From Pseudomonas sp. (lineage in GTDB: Bacteria; Pseudomonadota; Gammaproteobacteria; Pseudomonadales; Pseudomonadaceae), in contig NZ_JASLAW010000205.1 in assembly GCF_030147005.1 (NCBI RefSeq), positions 1 through 23,934 on the forward strand: DNA of 23,934 nucleotides, written 5' to 3'. The position numbers and the translations under genes are program-made. The notes under the pieces are model-generated. The model saw only the letters and a list, made by a program, of their open reading frames with translations, did no database searches and was not told where the DNA came from. Positions 1-7,477 of the stretch are shown piece by piece (the stretch's first letter is position 1; each line of letters opens with the position of its first letter).

Positions 1-17
1 TGGGACTGCTGCGCAGT

Positions 18-43
18 CCAGCGGGAGCAAGCTCCCTCGCCAC
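18..43 (-). repeat. REP palindrome (GTGGCGAGGGAGC family)
   Basis: This is a copy of the Pseudomonas intergenic REP sequence, in the orientation that reads GTGGCGAGGGAGC on the minus strand. The same 26-base core recurs at 5754-5779 and 23853-23878. Just left of it is a perfect hairpin, GGACTG (3-8) with CAGTCC (14-19). The window begins inside the element, so its partner copy, if there is one, lies outside. Confidence 0.85.
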
Positions 44-157
44 GGTACAGCTCCTTCTTAGCTGACCCGCTCACAGTCATAGCTTTTGTCCAGGTTGACA
101 GCACGGGGCAAACATCAACAATCTGCACCTCAGCCCGCCCTGCCCTTGAGGCCACCC

Positions 158-1063
158 TTGGACTATTTCGCCGCCCTGACCGCGTTCGTCGAAGCCGCCG
201 AAGGCAACAATTTTTCCCGCGCAGCCGAGCGCCTGGGCATTAAGGCCTCAACCGTTTCACGCTACGTGAAAGACCTTGAGCAGGACCTGGGCATCGCCCT
301 GTTCAACCGCTCCACACGCACACTGCACCTGACCGAAGGTGGCCAGACGTTTCTGATGCACGCCCGCAGAGTGCTTGATGAACTGGAACACGCCAAGGCG
401 GCAACGTCGGCGCTGAACCAACACCCGCGCGGGTTATTGAAGCTCAACCTGCCGCCTGCCTTTGCCCGCCATCATATTCTTCCGGCCTTGAACGACTTTC
501 GCCTGCGCTACCCGCAAATCAGCGTCGAGCTGGTGCTGGATAACGCCCAGGTCAACCTGATTCATGCCGGCGTCGATCTCGCCATCCGCATTGGCGCGCT
601 GGCCGATTCCACGTTGAAAGCGCGCAAGCTTTGCGACGGCGACTACCGCCTGGTGGTCAGCCCGGCGTTCGCCATGCAGCACCCGCCGCCCTCGACACCC
701 ACCGATCTTGCCGGCGTTCCTGCGGTACTGGGTACACGTGCCGTGAGCGATATCACCTTGGTCGCCGACAGCCGGGTATCGCCGTTGGTGCATGGCGACT
801 GCATCCGGATCAATGATCTGGACGCGCAGCTGATCGCTGCGCGCCAGGGTTTGGGGTTCGCGCTGTTACCGCACTGGCTGGTGGCGCGCAGCCTCAAGGC
901 CGGCGAGCTGGTGGTCTGGTTACCGCAATGGCAGGTTCAGGGCGTCGAGCGCGAGTTTGCCGTGTGGTTCGTCTACCCGCCCAAGCGCATCGTCTCGTCC
1001 AAGGTCAGGTGTTTTATCGACTTTATCGTTGAACGCCTGGGCGAAACACCGGACTGGCATTGA
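158..1063 (+). CDS. LysR-family transcriptional regulator
   Basis: A LysR-type DNA-binding regulator. The N-terminal winged helix-turn-helix is clear at about residues 2-60: FVEAAEGNNFSRAAERLGI, then STVSRYVKDLE and a wing ending LFNRSTRTLHLTEGG. An effector-binding domain follows, from about residue 90 to 295. The reading frame is open back to a TTG at 86, but starting there would add 24 unlike residues. The TTG at 158, with GAGG about 7 bases upstream, gives the normal LysR N-terminus (MDYFAALTAF) and normal length (301 aa). A TTGACA hexamer at 95-100 would then be upstream of the gene. It converges with the bicupin gene, with stop codons one base apart. It may regulate the monooxygenase cluster to its right, but it is not divergent from a target as LysR genes often are, so that link is inferred. 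Confidence 0.9.
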   Translation: MDYFAALTAFVEAAEGNNFSRAAERLGIKASTVSRYVKDLEQDLGIALFNRSTRTLHLTEGGQTFLMHARRVLDELEHAKAATSALNQHPRGLLKLNLPPAFARHHILPALNDFRLRYPQISVELVLDNAQVNLIHAGVDLAIRIGALADSTLKARKLCDGDYRLVVSPAFAMQHPPPSTPTDLAGVPAVLGTRAVSDITLVADSRVSPLVHGDCIRINDLDAQLIAARQGLGFALLPHWLVARSLKAGELVVWLPQWQVQGVEREFAVWFVYPPKRIVSSKVRCFIDFIVERLGETPDWH

Positions 1064-1064
1064 C

Positions 1065-1997
1065 TCAACTGAAGCGTATATCCAGCGCACGCAGGTAGGT
1101 TTGCAGCCCCGCGTCCTGAATCGGGATCAGGAACGCTTCGGTGTCGGATTCGTTGAAGTGCGCATGCCAATACCCAGGCGGCGTCACGAATGCCAGGCCG
1201 GGGGCCCAGTCGACCCGCACCGGGTTGCGGATCTGCCCGTCCGGCTCCAGCTCGGTGCCCAGCAGCGAGTAGCAACCGGGCGGGCAGTCGATGATGAAAT
1301 CCAGGGCAATCGATTGATGTCGATGAGGTTTCTGCACCGATCCGGGCGGCAGAATGCCGTACATCGCCCAGAGCACATGCGTCACGGTACGTGTTTGCGC
1401 AAAGTTGCGGTTGCCCAGCAGGATACTGATGCGGCTGCGATCCTGGGCACGCGGGTCATCGGCCGCTTCACGCAGCTTCGCATTGGCCAAGGCCGCCGGG
1501 TACAGGGTGGGGGTGAAGCGATCCGCGTTGGCTGCTACGCCCAGGTAACGCAACAACGGTTCATCGTGCACATAGTAAAGGCGCGCATCCTGGCCGGCAC
1601 TGAACTGCGCTTCCTGTAAGCCGGGCAGCGCGATAAAGCAGCCCTTGGACCATTCAATCGTGGACTCGCCCTGAACCACTCGGCCCTCCCCGGCGATCAC
1701 GTAGAACACCTGCGACGTGGCGTTGGGTCGCAAGGTGAGCGTATCGCCGCGATTAAGCCGCATGAAGTTCGCGCACAGGCCCGGGCCGGTCGCCGGGCCT
1801 TCGCAGCCCAGGGCGTCGCTGAGGTCCAGCGCTACGACGCGCGAGGGGCCGCTGTCGTACAGCGAGGCGGGAAAGCTGTGGTAGGGAATGCGTGGGATGA
1901 GATTGGCACTGATGGGATTGGCCGCCTTGCTGTACTCGAAGTACTCGGCGTCCACTTGGTTGACAGCGCTCAGGGCGGGATCGAATTCACGGTTCAT
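1065..1997 (-). CDS. bicupin protein, gentisate-dioxygenase-like fold
   Basis: A 310-residue protein with two cupin barrels, resembling the gentisate/homogentisate dioxygenase-like cupins. The first barrel (about residues 75-145, FMRLNRGDTLTLRP to FIALPG) lacks the metal-binding histidines where the first cupin motif should be. The second (about 205-295) keeps PHRHQS (His225, His227) and a late HAH (His278, His280), so one metal site is likely. The ATG at 1997 is chosen because GAGGTGA sits just upstream at good spacing; the in-frame GTG at 2006 overlaps that site. It lies 156 bases downstream of the monooxygenase on the same strand and probably has its own promoter. An oxygenase, an isomerase or a non-catalytic sugar/acid-binding cupin are all possible; the substrate is unknown. 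Confidence 0.7.
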   Translation of the reverse strand: MNREFDPALSAVNQVDAEYFEYSKAANPISANLIPRIPYHSFPASLYDSGPSRVVALDLSDALGCEGPATGPGLCANFMRLNRGDTLTLRPNATSQVFYVIAGEGRVVQGESTIEWSKGCFIALPGLQEAQFSAGQDARLYYVHDEPLLRYLGVAANADRFTPTLYPAALANAKLREAADDPRAQDRSRISILLGNRNFAQTRTVTHVLWAMYGILPPGSVQKPHRHQSIALDFIIDCPPGCYSLLGTELEPDGQIRNPVRVDWAPGLAFVTPPGYWHAHFNESDTEAFLIPIQDAGLQTYLRALDIRFS

Positions 1998-2023
1998 CAG
2001 GCTCACCTCAGTCCGGGCTGGTT

Positions 2024-2065
2024 GCGCAGCGCCATTAAATGCGCTGCGCGGGTAAGTGGACTATA
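2024..2065 (-). promoter_or_regulatory. putative promoter and GC hairpin/operator of the bicupin gene
   Basis: On the minus strand a TATAGT hexamer (2065-2060) resembles a -10 box. About ten bases downstream is a perfect 9-bp inverted repeat, GCGCAGCGC (2024-2032) and GCGCTGCGC (2041-2049), around an AT-rich 8-base loop. It would sit at the very 5' end of a transcript started there, 27 bases before the ATG. It could be a repressor operator or a 5' stabilising stem. No convincing -35 box was found. Confidence 0.4.
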
Positions 2066-2153
2066 GGCATAGCGCGCCCGCGCATTAAGCCCTGGGTGTG
2101 CACAGCAGTTATGCCAAACGGGGCGGTGACTGTTCAGCCTCATGGCAGCTGAA

Positions 2154-3476
2154 CTAACGCCGCGCAAACTGCGCAATGTCCAACCCCAGGCTCTCGCGCA
2201 ACGTCGTGCCTTCATAAGCGGTCCGGTACACGCCCCGCTCCTGCAGCAACGGTATGACCTCCCGCGTAAATCGAGCAAATTGCTCCGGGTGCCCGATGTA
2301 GATATTGAAACCATCCACGGCGCGGGCTTGCAGCCAATCCGCCATTTTCTGCGCGACCGTGTCGGCTGTGCCGGTGAATGCTCCCGGTCGCAGTTGCCGG
2401 CCAAACTCAACGGCCTGGCGCAAGGTAAAGCCTTTCTCGCGAGCCTGATCGGCGATGCGCTTGGCGGCGGTGAAAAAGCTACTGCGCGCAGCCTCCAGGC
2501 TTTCTTGAGGGAATGGCGCATCAAGGTCGTACTGGCTGAAGTCATGCCAGCCGAAATGACGCCCGAATTCTTTCAGTGCCAGCTCGAAACTATGGTCGAC
2601 CTGATGATAGTGCTGCTCGATTTCACGGGCGTGCTCATCGGTGTCGCCGACGTAGATCTCGGCTCCCGGCATTATCAACAGTTGCTCCGGGTCACGGCCG
2701 GACTTAAGCGCCCTGCCCTTTATATCCCGGTAGAACGCCTGCCCCTGCTCGATGCTGGCCGCATGGGTGAAGATGACGTCGGCCGTTGCGGCGCCCAAAT
2801 CGCGGCCCTGCTCGGAGTCGCCCGCCTGGAAGATCACCGGCTGGCCCTGGGGTGAGCGCTGGATATTCAGCGGGCCTACCACCGAAAAGTGTTCGCCCTG
2901 ATGATTCAGGCTGTGCAGCTTGCTCGGGTCGAGAAATTGGCCGGTAGCGCGGTCGCGCACGAAGGCGTCGTCCTCGTAGGAGTTCCACAGCCCCTGCACC
3001 ACCTGGACGTGCTCGGCCGCGCGGCTGTAGCGCGTGGCGTAGTCATAGTGCTCGTCACGGCTGTAATTGCCGGCGGTACCGGCATCGCCGCTGGTCACCA
3101 CGTTCCAGCCGGCGCGGCCTTTGCTGATCAAGTCCAAAGAGGCCAGCCGCCGCGCAACGTTATACGGCGCGTTGTAGGACGTCGTCAGCGTGCCGACCAG
3201 GCCGATATGCCGCGTGCTCACCGCCAGTGCGGCCAGCAACGTCAGCGGCTCCAGGCGATTGAGGTAATGGGAAGGCGAGTCTGGGGTGATGAATTGGCTG
3301 TCGACGATAAAGATCAGGTCGAACAGCGCCGCCTCGGCCTGGCGCGCGATCTCGATATACCAGTCGATGTTAACGCTGGCGTCGGCAGGCAACTGCGGAT
3401 CGAGCCACAGGTTGTGGCGGCCCGGCCCGCCGCAGCCCATGGTCAAGGCGCCCAGTTTCAGCTGTCGTTTGGTCAT
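2154..3476 (-). CDS. LLM-class flavin-dependent monooxygenase (NtaA/SnaA/DszA family)
   Basis: A bacterial luciferase-like monooxygenase of the class that oxidises small sulfur or nitrogen compounds with FMNH2 supplied by a separate reductase. Family signatures are in order: LKLGALTMGCGGPGRHN at the start, FDLIFIVDSQ (about 52-61), SYNAPYNVARRLASLDLISKGRAGWNVVTS (about 100-129), PVIFQAGDS and DVIFTHAAS in the middle, and GTADTVAQKMADW near the end. The length of 440 residues is typical. The frame is open far upstream (to 3722, inside the neighbouring gene), but the ATG at 3476 has AAGGA 11 bases upstream and matches the family N-terminus. An ATG at 3497 lacks a ribosome site. It starts 24 bases after the stop of the binding-protein gene, so the two are cotranscribed. 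No flavin reductase is encoded nearby. The substrate is not predictable. Confidence 0.9.
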   Translation of the reverse strand: MTKRQLKLGALTMGCGGPGRHNLWLDPQLPADASVNIDWYIEIARQAEAALFDLIFIVDSQFITPDSPSHYLNRLEPLTLLAALAVSTRHIGLVGTLTTSYNAPYNVARRLASLDLISKGRAGWNVVTSGDAGTAGNYSRDEHYDYATRYSRAAEHVQVVQGLWNSYEDDAFVRDRATGQFLDPSKLHSLNHQGEHFSVVGPLNIQRSPQGQPVIFQAGDSEQGRDLGAATADVIFTHAASIEQGQAFYRDIKGRALKSGRDPEQLLIMPGAEIYVGDTDEHAREIEQHYHQVDHSFELALKEFGRHFGWHDFSQYDLDAPFPQESLEAARSSFFTAAKRIADQAREKGFTLRQAVEFGRQLRPGAFTGTADTVAQKMADWLQARAVDGFNIYIGHPEQFARFTREVIPLLQERGVYRTAYEGTTLRESLGLDIAQFARR

Positions 3477-3499
3477 GTCGGAGGGATTCCTTGGCATAT

Positions 3500-4456
3500 T
3501 CAGGGCTGTTTTTGCGCGACGGTCGGCTGCAGGGCCGCGCTGAAAGAAGGGTCGAACAGGCTGGCGGCAGGGAACGACTTGACCAGGCCAAGGCCCGCGA
3601 AAAAGTCCACGGTGGTTTGCGCCTCGACAGGTGCCTGGGCGGTCAGCGGCTCGAGTGTGGTGCCCGCCCTGGCAAACCAGGCGCGCGCGATCTCCGCGTC
3701 GGCGCGGGTGCGTTTGGCCCACGCGTCGGCATAGGCGTCGGTGTTGGCCGGGCTTTGGCGTGCCCAGTCGCGGGCTTTTTTCAGGCGCTGGAGAAAGTCA
3801 CTGATGGGCGCACGCTTGTTCTCGACCGCCGTGGCGTTGGCGGCGATGAAGCTCTGCGCCGGGATCAACCCCTTGGCCGTTGCCAGTACCCTTGCACCTT
3901 GGCGTTCCTGCTGGGTGACATAGGGTTCCCAGGTGGCGATGACGTCGACCGAGCCGCCTTCCAGCGCATGGGAGGCATCCAGTGCGCTGAGGTAGCGCAG
4001 CGCAAGCGCGTCGTGAGCCACGCCGGCTTTATCCAATGCGCTCAGCAGCAGTTGCTGGCTCCAGGAGCCTTTCCAGATGGCTGCGCGTTTGCCCGCAAGG
4101 TCCGCCAGGCTGTGGATCGCCGAATCCCGTTTCACCAGAATGGCCACGCCCGCAAGGTTTTGCCGGCTGACGGCAATCACCTTGATCGGCGCACCCAATG
4201 CGCCCAGGAACAACACGGGCGCGTCGCCGAGCAGGCCGATATCCAGGCTGCCTCCGTTGAGTGCTTCGGCGACCGGCGATCCGGCAGTGAATTGCTTCCA
4301 TTCAAGGGTGTAGGGCAGGTCCTCAAGCACCCCCGCCGCTTCCATCACGGCTTGGGCGTTATAGCTTTGATCGCCCACCACCAGCGTTTGCGCATGCGCG
4401 GCCAGGCAGATCAATGCGGTGGCCATCCCGGCCGCCAGTTTTGTCAGATAACGCAC
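3500..4456 (-). CDS. ABC transporter substrate-binding protein, SsuA/TauA-like
   Basis: A periplasmic binding protein of the aliphatic sulfonate/taurine/nitrate group. The GTG at 4456 with GGAG six bases upstream gives a clean signal peptide, MRYLTKLAAGMATALICLAAHA, with cleavage expected near AHA/QT. A TTG further up at 4489 has no ribosome site. Inside are the family features VGDQSYNAQAVMEAAG, GSLDIGLLGDAPVLFLGALG, VILVKRDSAIHSLADLAGKR-like strand and VIATWEPYV. The 318-residue length is normal. It is the first gene of a leftward unit with the flavin monooxygenase, the usual pairing for organosulfur scavenging. No permease or ATPase is encoded here, so it must share an unlinked transporter, or the others were lost. 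Confidence 0.87.
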   Translation of the reverse strand: MRYLTKLAAGMATALICLAAHAQTLVVGDQSYNAQAVMEAAGVLEDLPYTLEWKQFTAGSPVAEALNGGSLDIGLLGDAPVLFLGALGAPIKVIAVSRQNLAGVAILVKRDSAIHSLADLAGKRAAIWKGSWSQQLLLSALDKAGVAHDALALRYLSALDASHALEGGSVDVIATWEPYVTQQERQGARVLATAKGLIPAQSFIAANATAVENKRAPISDFLQRLKKARDWARQSPANTDAYADAWAKRTRADAEIARAWFARAGTTLEPLTAQAPVEAQTTVDFFAGLGLVKSFPAASLFDPSFSAALQPTVAQKQP

Positions 4457-4791
4457 GTTCGTCTCCAGATGCCGTGTGAGGCACTTCAAGTCGATCCGCG
4501 CGTGCGGTCTCGGTGATAGTCGTAAGCGCCTACGTTGAGGTTATAAGGCGGCGCTGTAAAATATCGATATTGCATAACGTAATTCAATAACAATGCACAT
4601 AATGCATTTTGCTGGCGCGCCCGTAGCGCTCCATCCGGCTTGTCGCACGGCGAACACCGACCCACACCCAGTGCGCTTGAGGCATGCCCGCGCTCAAACG
4701 TCATAAACCCCTGCCCGCCCGCGTGGTAATCTCGCGCCACCACGAATAGACATTGATCGTCACTTGACGATGACCAAAGCCAGGAAACAAC
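4457..4791. promoter_or_regulatory. 335-bp divergent intergenic region with putative leftward promoter
   Basis: Holds control signals for the two divergent neighbours; no credible gene was seen in it. An AT-rich core stands out. On the minus strand, TTGAAT (4587-4582) and TATTTT (4563-4558) at 18-base spacing could serve the binding-protein/monooxygenase unit. The same core contains the palindrome ATATCGATAT (4561-4570) and the dyad ATGCA-N5-TGCAT (4593-4607). The right part contains the inverted repeat described separately at 4756-4771. The hexamer matches are moderate, so the promoter is tentative. Confidence 0.4.
4756..4771. promoter_or_regulatory. 16-bp inverted repeat upstream of the oxaloacetate decarboxylase
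   Basis: A perfect dyad, ATCGTCA-CT-TGACGAT, ends 20 bases before the start codon and just ahead of the AGGAAAC ribosome site. Its position suits a repressor operator or a short leader hairpin. The binding protein is unknown. Confidence 0.4.
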
Positions 4792-5661
4792 ATGCCCAAG
4801 ATTTCTCACTCAGCGCTGCGCCGTAACTTCCGCGAACTGCTTGCCAAGCCCATCTGTGTCGAAACCGCCTCCGTTTTCGACCCCATGTCCGCCCGTATCG
4901 CGGCTGACCTGGGTTTCGAGGTCGGTATCCTGGGCGGCTCCGTCGCCTCCCTGCAGGTACTGGCGGCACCTGATTTTGCGTTGATTACCCTGAGTGAGTT
5001 CGTCGAACAGGCCACCCGTATCGGCCGCGTCGCGCAGTTGCCGTTCATTGCGGATGCCGACCACGGCTACGGCAATGCCCTCAATGTGATGCGCACGGTC
5101 GAAGAGCTGGAGCGCGCAGGCGTTGCCGCGCTGACCATTGAAGACACGCTCTTGCCTGCGCAATTCGGGCGTAAATCCACGGATTTGATTTCCGTCGAGG
5201 AAGGCATCGGCAAGGTCAAGGCGGCCCTTGAAGCGCGTGTCGACCCTGAACTGTCGATCATTGCCCGCACCAACGCCGGGGTATTGCCCACCGAAGACGT
5301 CATCGCGCGCACCCAGGCCTATGAAAAGGCCGGCGCCGATGGCATCTGCATGGTTGGCGTCAAAGACTTCGAACACCTGGAAAAAATCGCCGAAAACCTC
5401 ACCGTGCCGCTGATGCTGGTGACCTACGGCAACCCGCAGCTGCATGACAGCGAACGCCTGGCAAGCCTGGGCGTGCGCATCGTGGTGGCCGGGCATGGCG
5501 CCTACTTTGCCGCGATCAAAGCCACCTACGACAGCCTGCGCGCGCAACGGCAACTGACCCACAGCACCTCGAACCTCAGTGCCACGGAACTGACCCACAC
5601 CTACACATTGCCTGAGAGCTATGTGGCGTGGGCTGAAGAGTTCATGGATGTAAAAGAGTAA
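4792..5661 (+). CDS. oxaloacetate decarboxylase, PEP mutase/isocitrate lyase superfamily
   Basis: Very close in layout to P. aeruginosa PA4872, a soluble Mg-dependent enzyme that decarboxylates oxaloacetate to pyruvate. Visible features are the metal-site strand FIADADHGYGN (Asp88 and Asp90), IEDTLLPAQFG (Glu117-Asp118), IIARTNAG (Arg159) and AGHGAYFAAIK with His235. From memory of the structural work, His235 is the residue that marks this oxaloacetate decarboxylase subclass within the superfamily. The 289-residue length matches. The ATG at 4792 has AGGAAAC at proper spacing. It is a single-gene unit, divergent from the monooxygenase cluster. An imperfect hairpin at 5673-5695 follows the stop. 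Activity on related 2-oxo acids cannot be excluded. Confidence 0.92.
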   Translation: MPKISHSALRRNFRELLAKPICVETASVFDPMSARIAADLGFEVGILGGSVASLQVLAAPDFALITLSEFVEQATRIGRVAQLPFIADADHGYGNALNVMRTVEELERAGVAALTIEDTLLPAQFGRKSTDLISVEEGIGKVKAALEARVDPELSIIARTNAGVLPTEDVIARTQAYEKAGADGICMVGVKDFEHLEKIAENLTVPLMLVTYGNPQLHDSERLASLGVRIVVAGHGAYFAAIKATYDSLRAQRQLTHSTSNLSATELTHTYTLPESYVAWAEEFMDVKE

Positions 5662-5672
5662 GGGCTGCGCAG

Positions 5673-5695
5673 GTGCTGGTCGTAACGATCAGCAC
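5673..5695 (+). terminator. hairpin after the decarboxylase gene, no U-tract
   Basis: GTGCTGGTCG (5673-5682) pairs with CGATCAGCAC (5686-5695) across a 3-base TAA loop, with one G-U pair. It starts 12 bases after the stop codon. There is no T-run, so it may be a transcript-stabilising or Rho-assisted end and not a classical terminator. Confidence 0.4.
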
Positions 5696-5753
5696 CGGGT
5701 GCGAGGTGAGCCCGGATTTGCAGACGCTGGTCGCCAAGTCCAAGCTTTGACCG

Positions 5754-5844
5754 GTGGCGAGGGAGCTTGCTCCCGCTGGGCTGCGCAGCGGCCCCAAATT
5801 TTGGGAGCGCTTCGCACTCCAGCGCGAGCAAGCTCGCTCGCCAC
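5754..5844. repeat. REP doublet (inverted pair, REPIN-like)
   Basis: Two inverted REP copies. The first (5754-5779) begins GTGGCGAGGGAGCTTGC. The second (5819-5844) ends GCTCGCTCGCCAC. The roughly 40 bases between them contain GCTGCGCAGC and the self-complementary CCAAATTTTGG. The second copy differs by GAGCGAGC in place of GAGGGAGC. This doublet arrangement is the typical mobile, non-autonomous REPIN unit; no RAYT transposase is encoded in the window. Confidence 0.9.
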
Positions 5845-5846
5845 AT

Positions 5847-5919
5847 AGATAAGCCAGTTAGATAAGCCAGTTAGATAAGCCACAGAGATAAAGCCAGATA
5901 GATAAGCCACAGAGATAAA
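5847..5919. repeat. 13-bp tandem repeat, about 5.5 copies
   Basis: Units starting AGATAAGCCA repeat at 5847, 5860, 5873, 5886 (14 bases, one A inserted), 5900 and, partially, 5913. The last three bases alternate between GTT and CAG, and the 14-base unit ends GAT. The tract is much more AT-rich than its surroundings and abuts the REP doublet. It is non-coding. Confidence 0.85.
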
Positions 5920-5924
5920 TATTG

Positions 5925-5999
5925 CTACAGGACTTGGCGCAGGAAGGCCTGCGCCCTCGCGTCCTTAGGCGCATTGAGGAACTCGGCAGGCGCCGCGTC
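5925..5999 (-). pseudogene. 3' remnant of an amino-acid ABC transporter ATPase gene
   Basis: On the minus strand, the codons from 5999 to the TAG at 5925-5927 read DAAPAEFLNAPKDARAQAFL, then RQVL and stop. The spacing P-x-E-F-L-x-x-P-x(3)-R-x(3)-F-L-x-x-V-L-stop is the C-terminus of GlnQ/HisP-type amino-acid importer ATPases. Immediately upstream the same frame has a stop (TAA), and the BdlA-like gene ends at 6025. Only about 25 codons remain, so the rest was deleted. The call rests on a short motif. Confidence 0.55.
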
Positions 6000-6024
6000 T
6001 TAAGCAAGCCTCACAGGTTCAGCA

Positions 6025-7380
6025 TCAGCCAACCCAACCCACTGCGGTTTTGGGGATGACCTCCGACTCGTCCAGCTTGGACGCAAACATGCTCACCGCC
6101 TGCACCGCATCGCTGGTGCTGGTGCGGATCTGCAAAATCACCGATCCGGCCTGATCGGCCAGGTTGACGCCGCGTTGTGCGCCTTCCTGCGTGGCGTTCA
6201 TGCTGCTCACCGCATCCCGGGTTTCAGTCAGGATCATACCGATCATTTCTGCGATTTCCGCGGTGGAACGGCTGGTACGACCCGCCAACTGCCTGACCTC
6301 ATCGGCTACCACTGCAAAACCCCGCCCCTGATCGCCCGCGCGTGCTGCCTCGATGGCGGCATTGAGCGCCAACAGGTTGGTCTGGTCGGCAATCCCACGA
6401 ATGGTGTTGACGATCGCGGTGATCTGCTCGGAGCGGTCACCCAACTGCCCCACCAGCCGCGCCGATGCACCGATATTCTCGGCAATGCGGCGCATCTCGG
6501 CGGCGGTGTCCTGGATAACCTGGGTGCCGTGCTCGGCAAAGCGCTCTGTTTCGGAGGAGATATGGTAAGCCCGCGATGCGCCGCGAGAGTCTTCCTCGAA
6601 CTTTTCGACGCGTTCGGTAATGTCACTGGCAAATTTGACGATCTTGACCAACTTTCCTTCGCCGTCGTAGAGGGGGTTGTAACTGGCCTCCAGCCACACG
6701 ACCCGGCTGTGTTTGCCGAGCCGTTTGAACTGGCCGGTAAAGAATTCACCGTTATTCAGGCGCCGCCAGAAATCCGTGTATTCACTGCTGTTGATCAAGC
6801 CGGGCTCGCAAAACATACGGTGATGCTTGCCTTTGAGCTCGGCCAGCGAATACCCCATGACGTGCTGGAAATTCGTGTTGGCATCCAGCACCTGGCCGTT
6901 CAAATCGAATTCGATGACCGCCATCGCCCGGTCGAGCGCGTCGAGTTTGCTGCGGGTGGCGGCTTCCTGCTCGACCTTGGTGGTCACATCGAGCGCGTAC
7001 TTGACCACTTTCAGCACCTGCCCGCGCTCATCCACCAGCGGGTTATAGCTTGCCTCCAGCCAAATGGTCGCGCCGCTGCTGTGTACCCGTTTGAAGGTGC
7101 CTGACACAAACTTTCCCGCTCGCAGGTCGCTCCATAATTGGCCGTAAGCCGGGCTGCTGGTGAGGGTTGGGGAGCAAAAGTCGCGATGGGTTTTGCCGGC
7201 CAATTGGTCGCGGCTGTAGCCAAGGGTGTTCAGGAAGTTATCGTTGGCGCGTAGTACTTTGCCGTTAAGGTCGAACTCGACGACGGCCATGGAGCGTTCG
7301 AGAGCAGCAATCAGTCCTTTGTACTCATTGACTGCGACCGTCCTGGTCGCCAGTTCTTGTTTGAGTTTCGCATTGAACAT
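6025..7380 (-). CDS. bdlA: soluble double-PAS methyl-accepting chemotaxis protein, BdlA-like
   Basis: A cytosolic chemoreceptor without membrane segments. Two PAS domains come first: about residues 25-135 (MAVVEFDLNGKVLRANDNF, GYSRDQLAGKTHRDFC) and about 147-257 (MAVIEFDLNGQVLDANTNF, GKHHRMFCEP). A receptor signalling hairpin follows, with its tip at NTIRGIADQTNLLALNAAIE (about 326-344) and FAVVADEVRQLAGR. P. aeruginosa BdlA promotes biofilm dispersion; its reported phosphorylated Tyr238 has an exact counterpart here (SYNPLYDG, Tyr238). At 451 residues it is longer than the 417 I recall for BdlA, and the C-terminal tail after MFASKL looks non-conserved. The ATG at 7380 has GAGGGTGA upstream. 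The gene ends 25 bases from the ABC ATPase remnant. Orthology with BdlA rather than another PAS-receptor paralogue is probable, not proven. Confidence 0.8.
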   Translation of the reverse strand: MFNAKLKQELATRTVAVNEYKGLIAALERSMAVVEFDLNGKVLRANDNFLNTLGYSRDQLAGKTHRDFCSPTLTSSPAYGQLWSDLRAGKFVSGTFKRVHSSGATIWLEASYNPLVDERGQVLKVVKYALDVTTKVEQEAATRSKLDALDRAMAVIEFDLNGQVLDANTNFQHVMGYSLAELKGKHHRMFCEPGLINSSEYTDFWRRLNNGEFFTGQFKRLGKHSRVVWLEASYNPLYDGEGKLVKIVKFASDITERVEKFEEDSRGASRAYHISSETERFAEHGTQVIQDTAAEMRRIAENIGASARLVGQLGDRSEQITAIVNTIRGIADQTNLLALNAAIEAARAGDQGRGFAVVADEVRQLAGRTSRSTAEIAEMIGMILTETRDAVSSMNATQEGAQRGVNLADQAGSVILQIRTSTSDAVQAVSMFASKLDESEVIPKTAVGWVG

Positions 7381-7477
7381 GATGTCACCCTCAACCGTGC
7401 AGAGAATTAGTCTCTAACTCGCTATCGGCGCGGTCTTGAGCGACTTTACCTGGCGCGTAACTTTCTTTTCTGGCGTC

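Noticed and set aside
95..123. TTGACA as -35 box for the LysR gene
   Set aside because: The hexamer is perfect but no acceptable -10 box lies 16-18 bases downstream, so it was not listed as a promoter.
4486..4809. A 107-codon minus-strand frame in the intergenic region left of the decarboxylase
   Set aside because: It runs across the promoter region and the decarboxylase start, has no ribosome site worth naming, and shows no family resemblance.
5847..5919. A CRISPR-like array in the short repeats
   Set aside because: The units are contiguous 13-mers with no unique spacers and no cas genes nearby.
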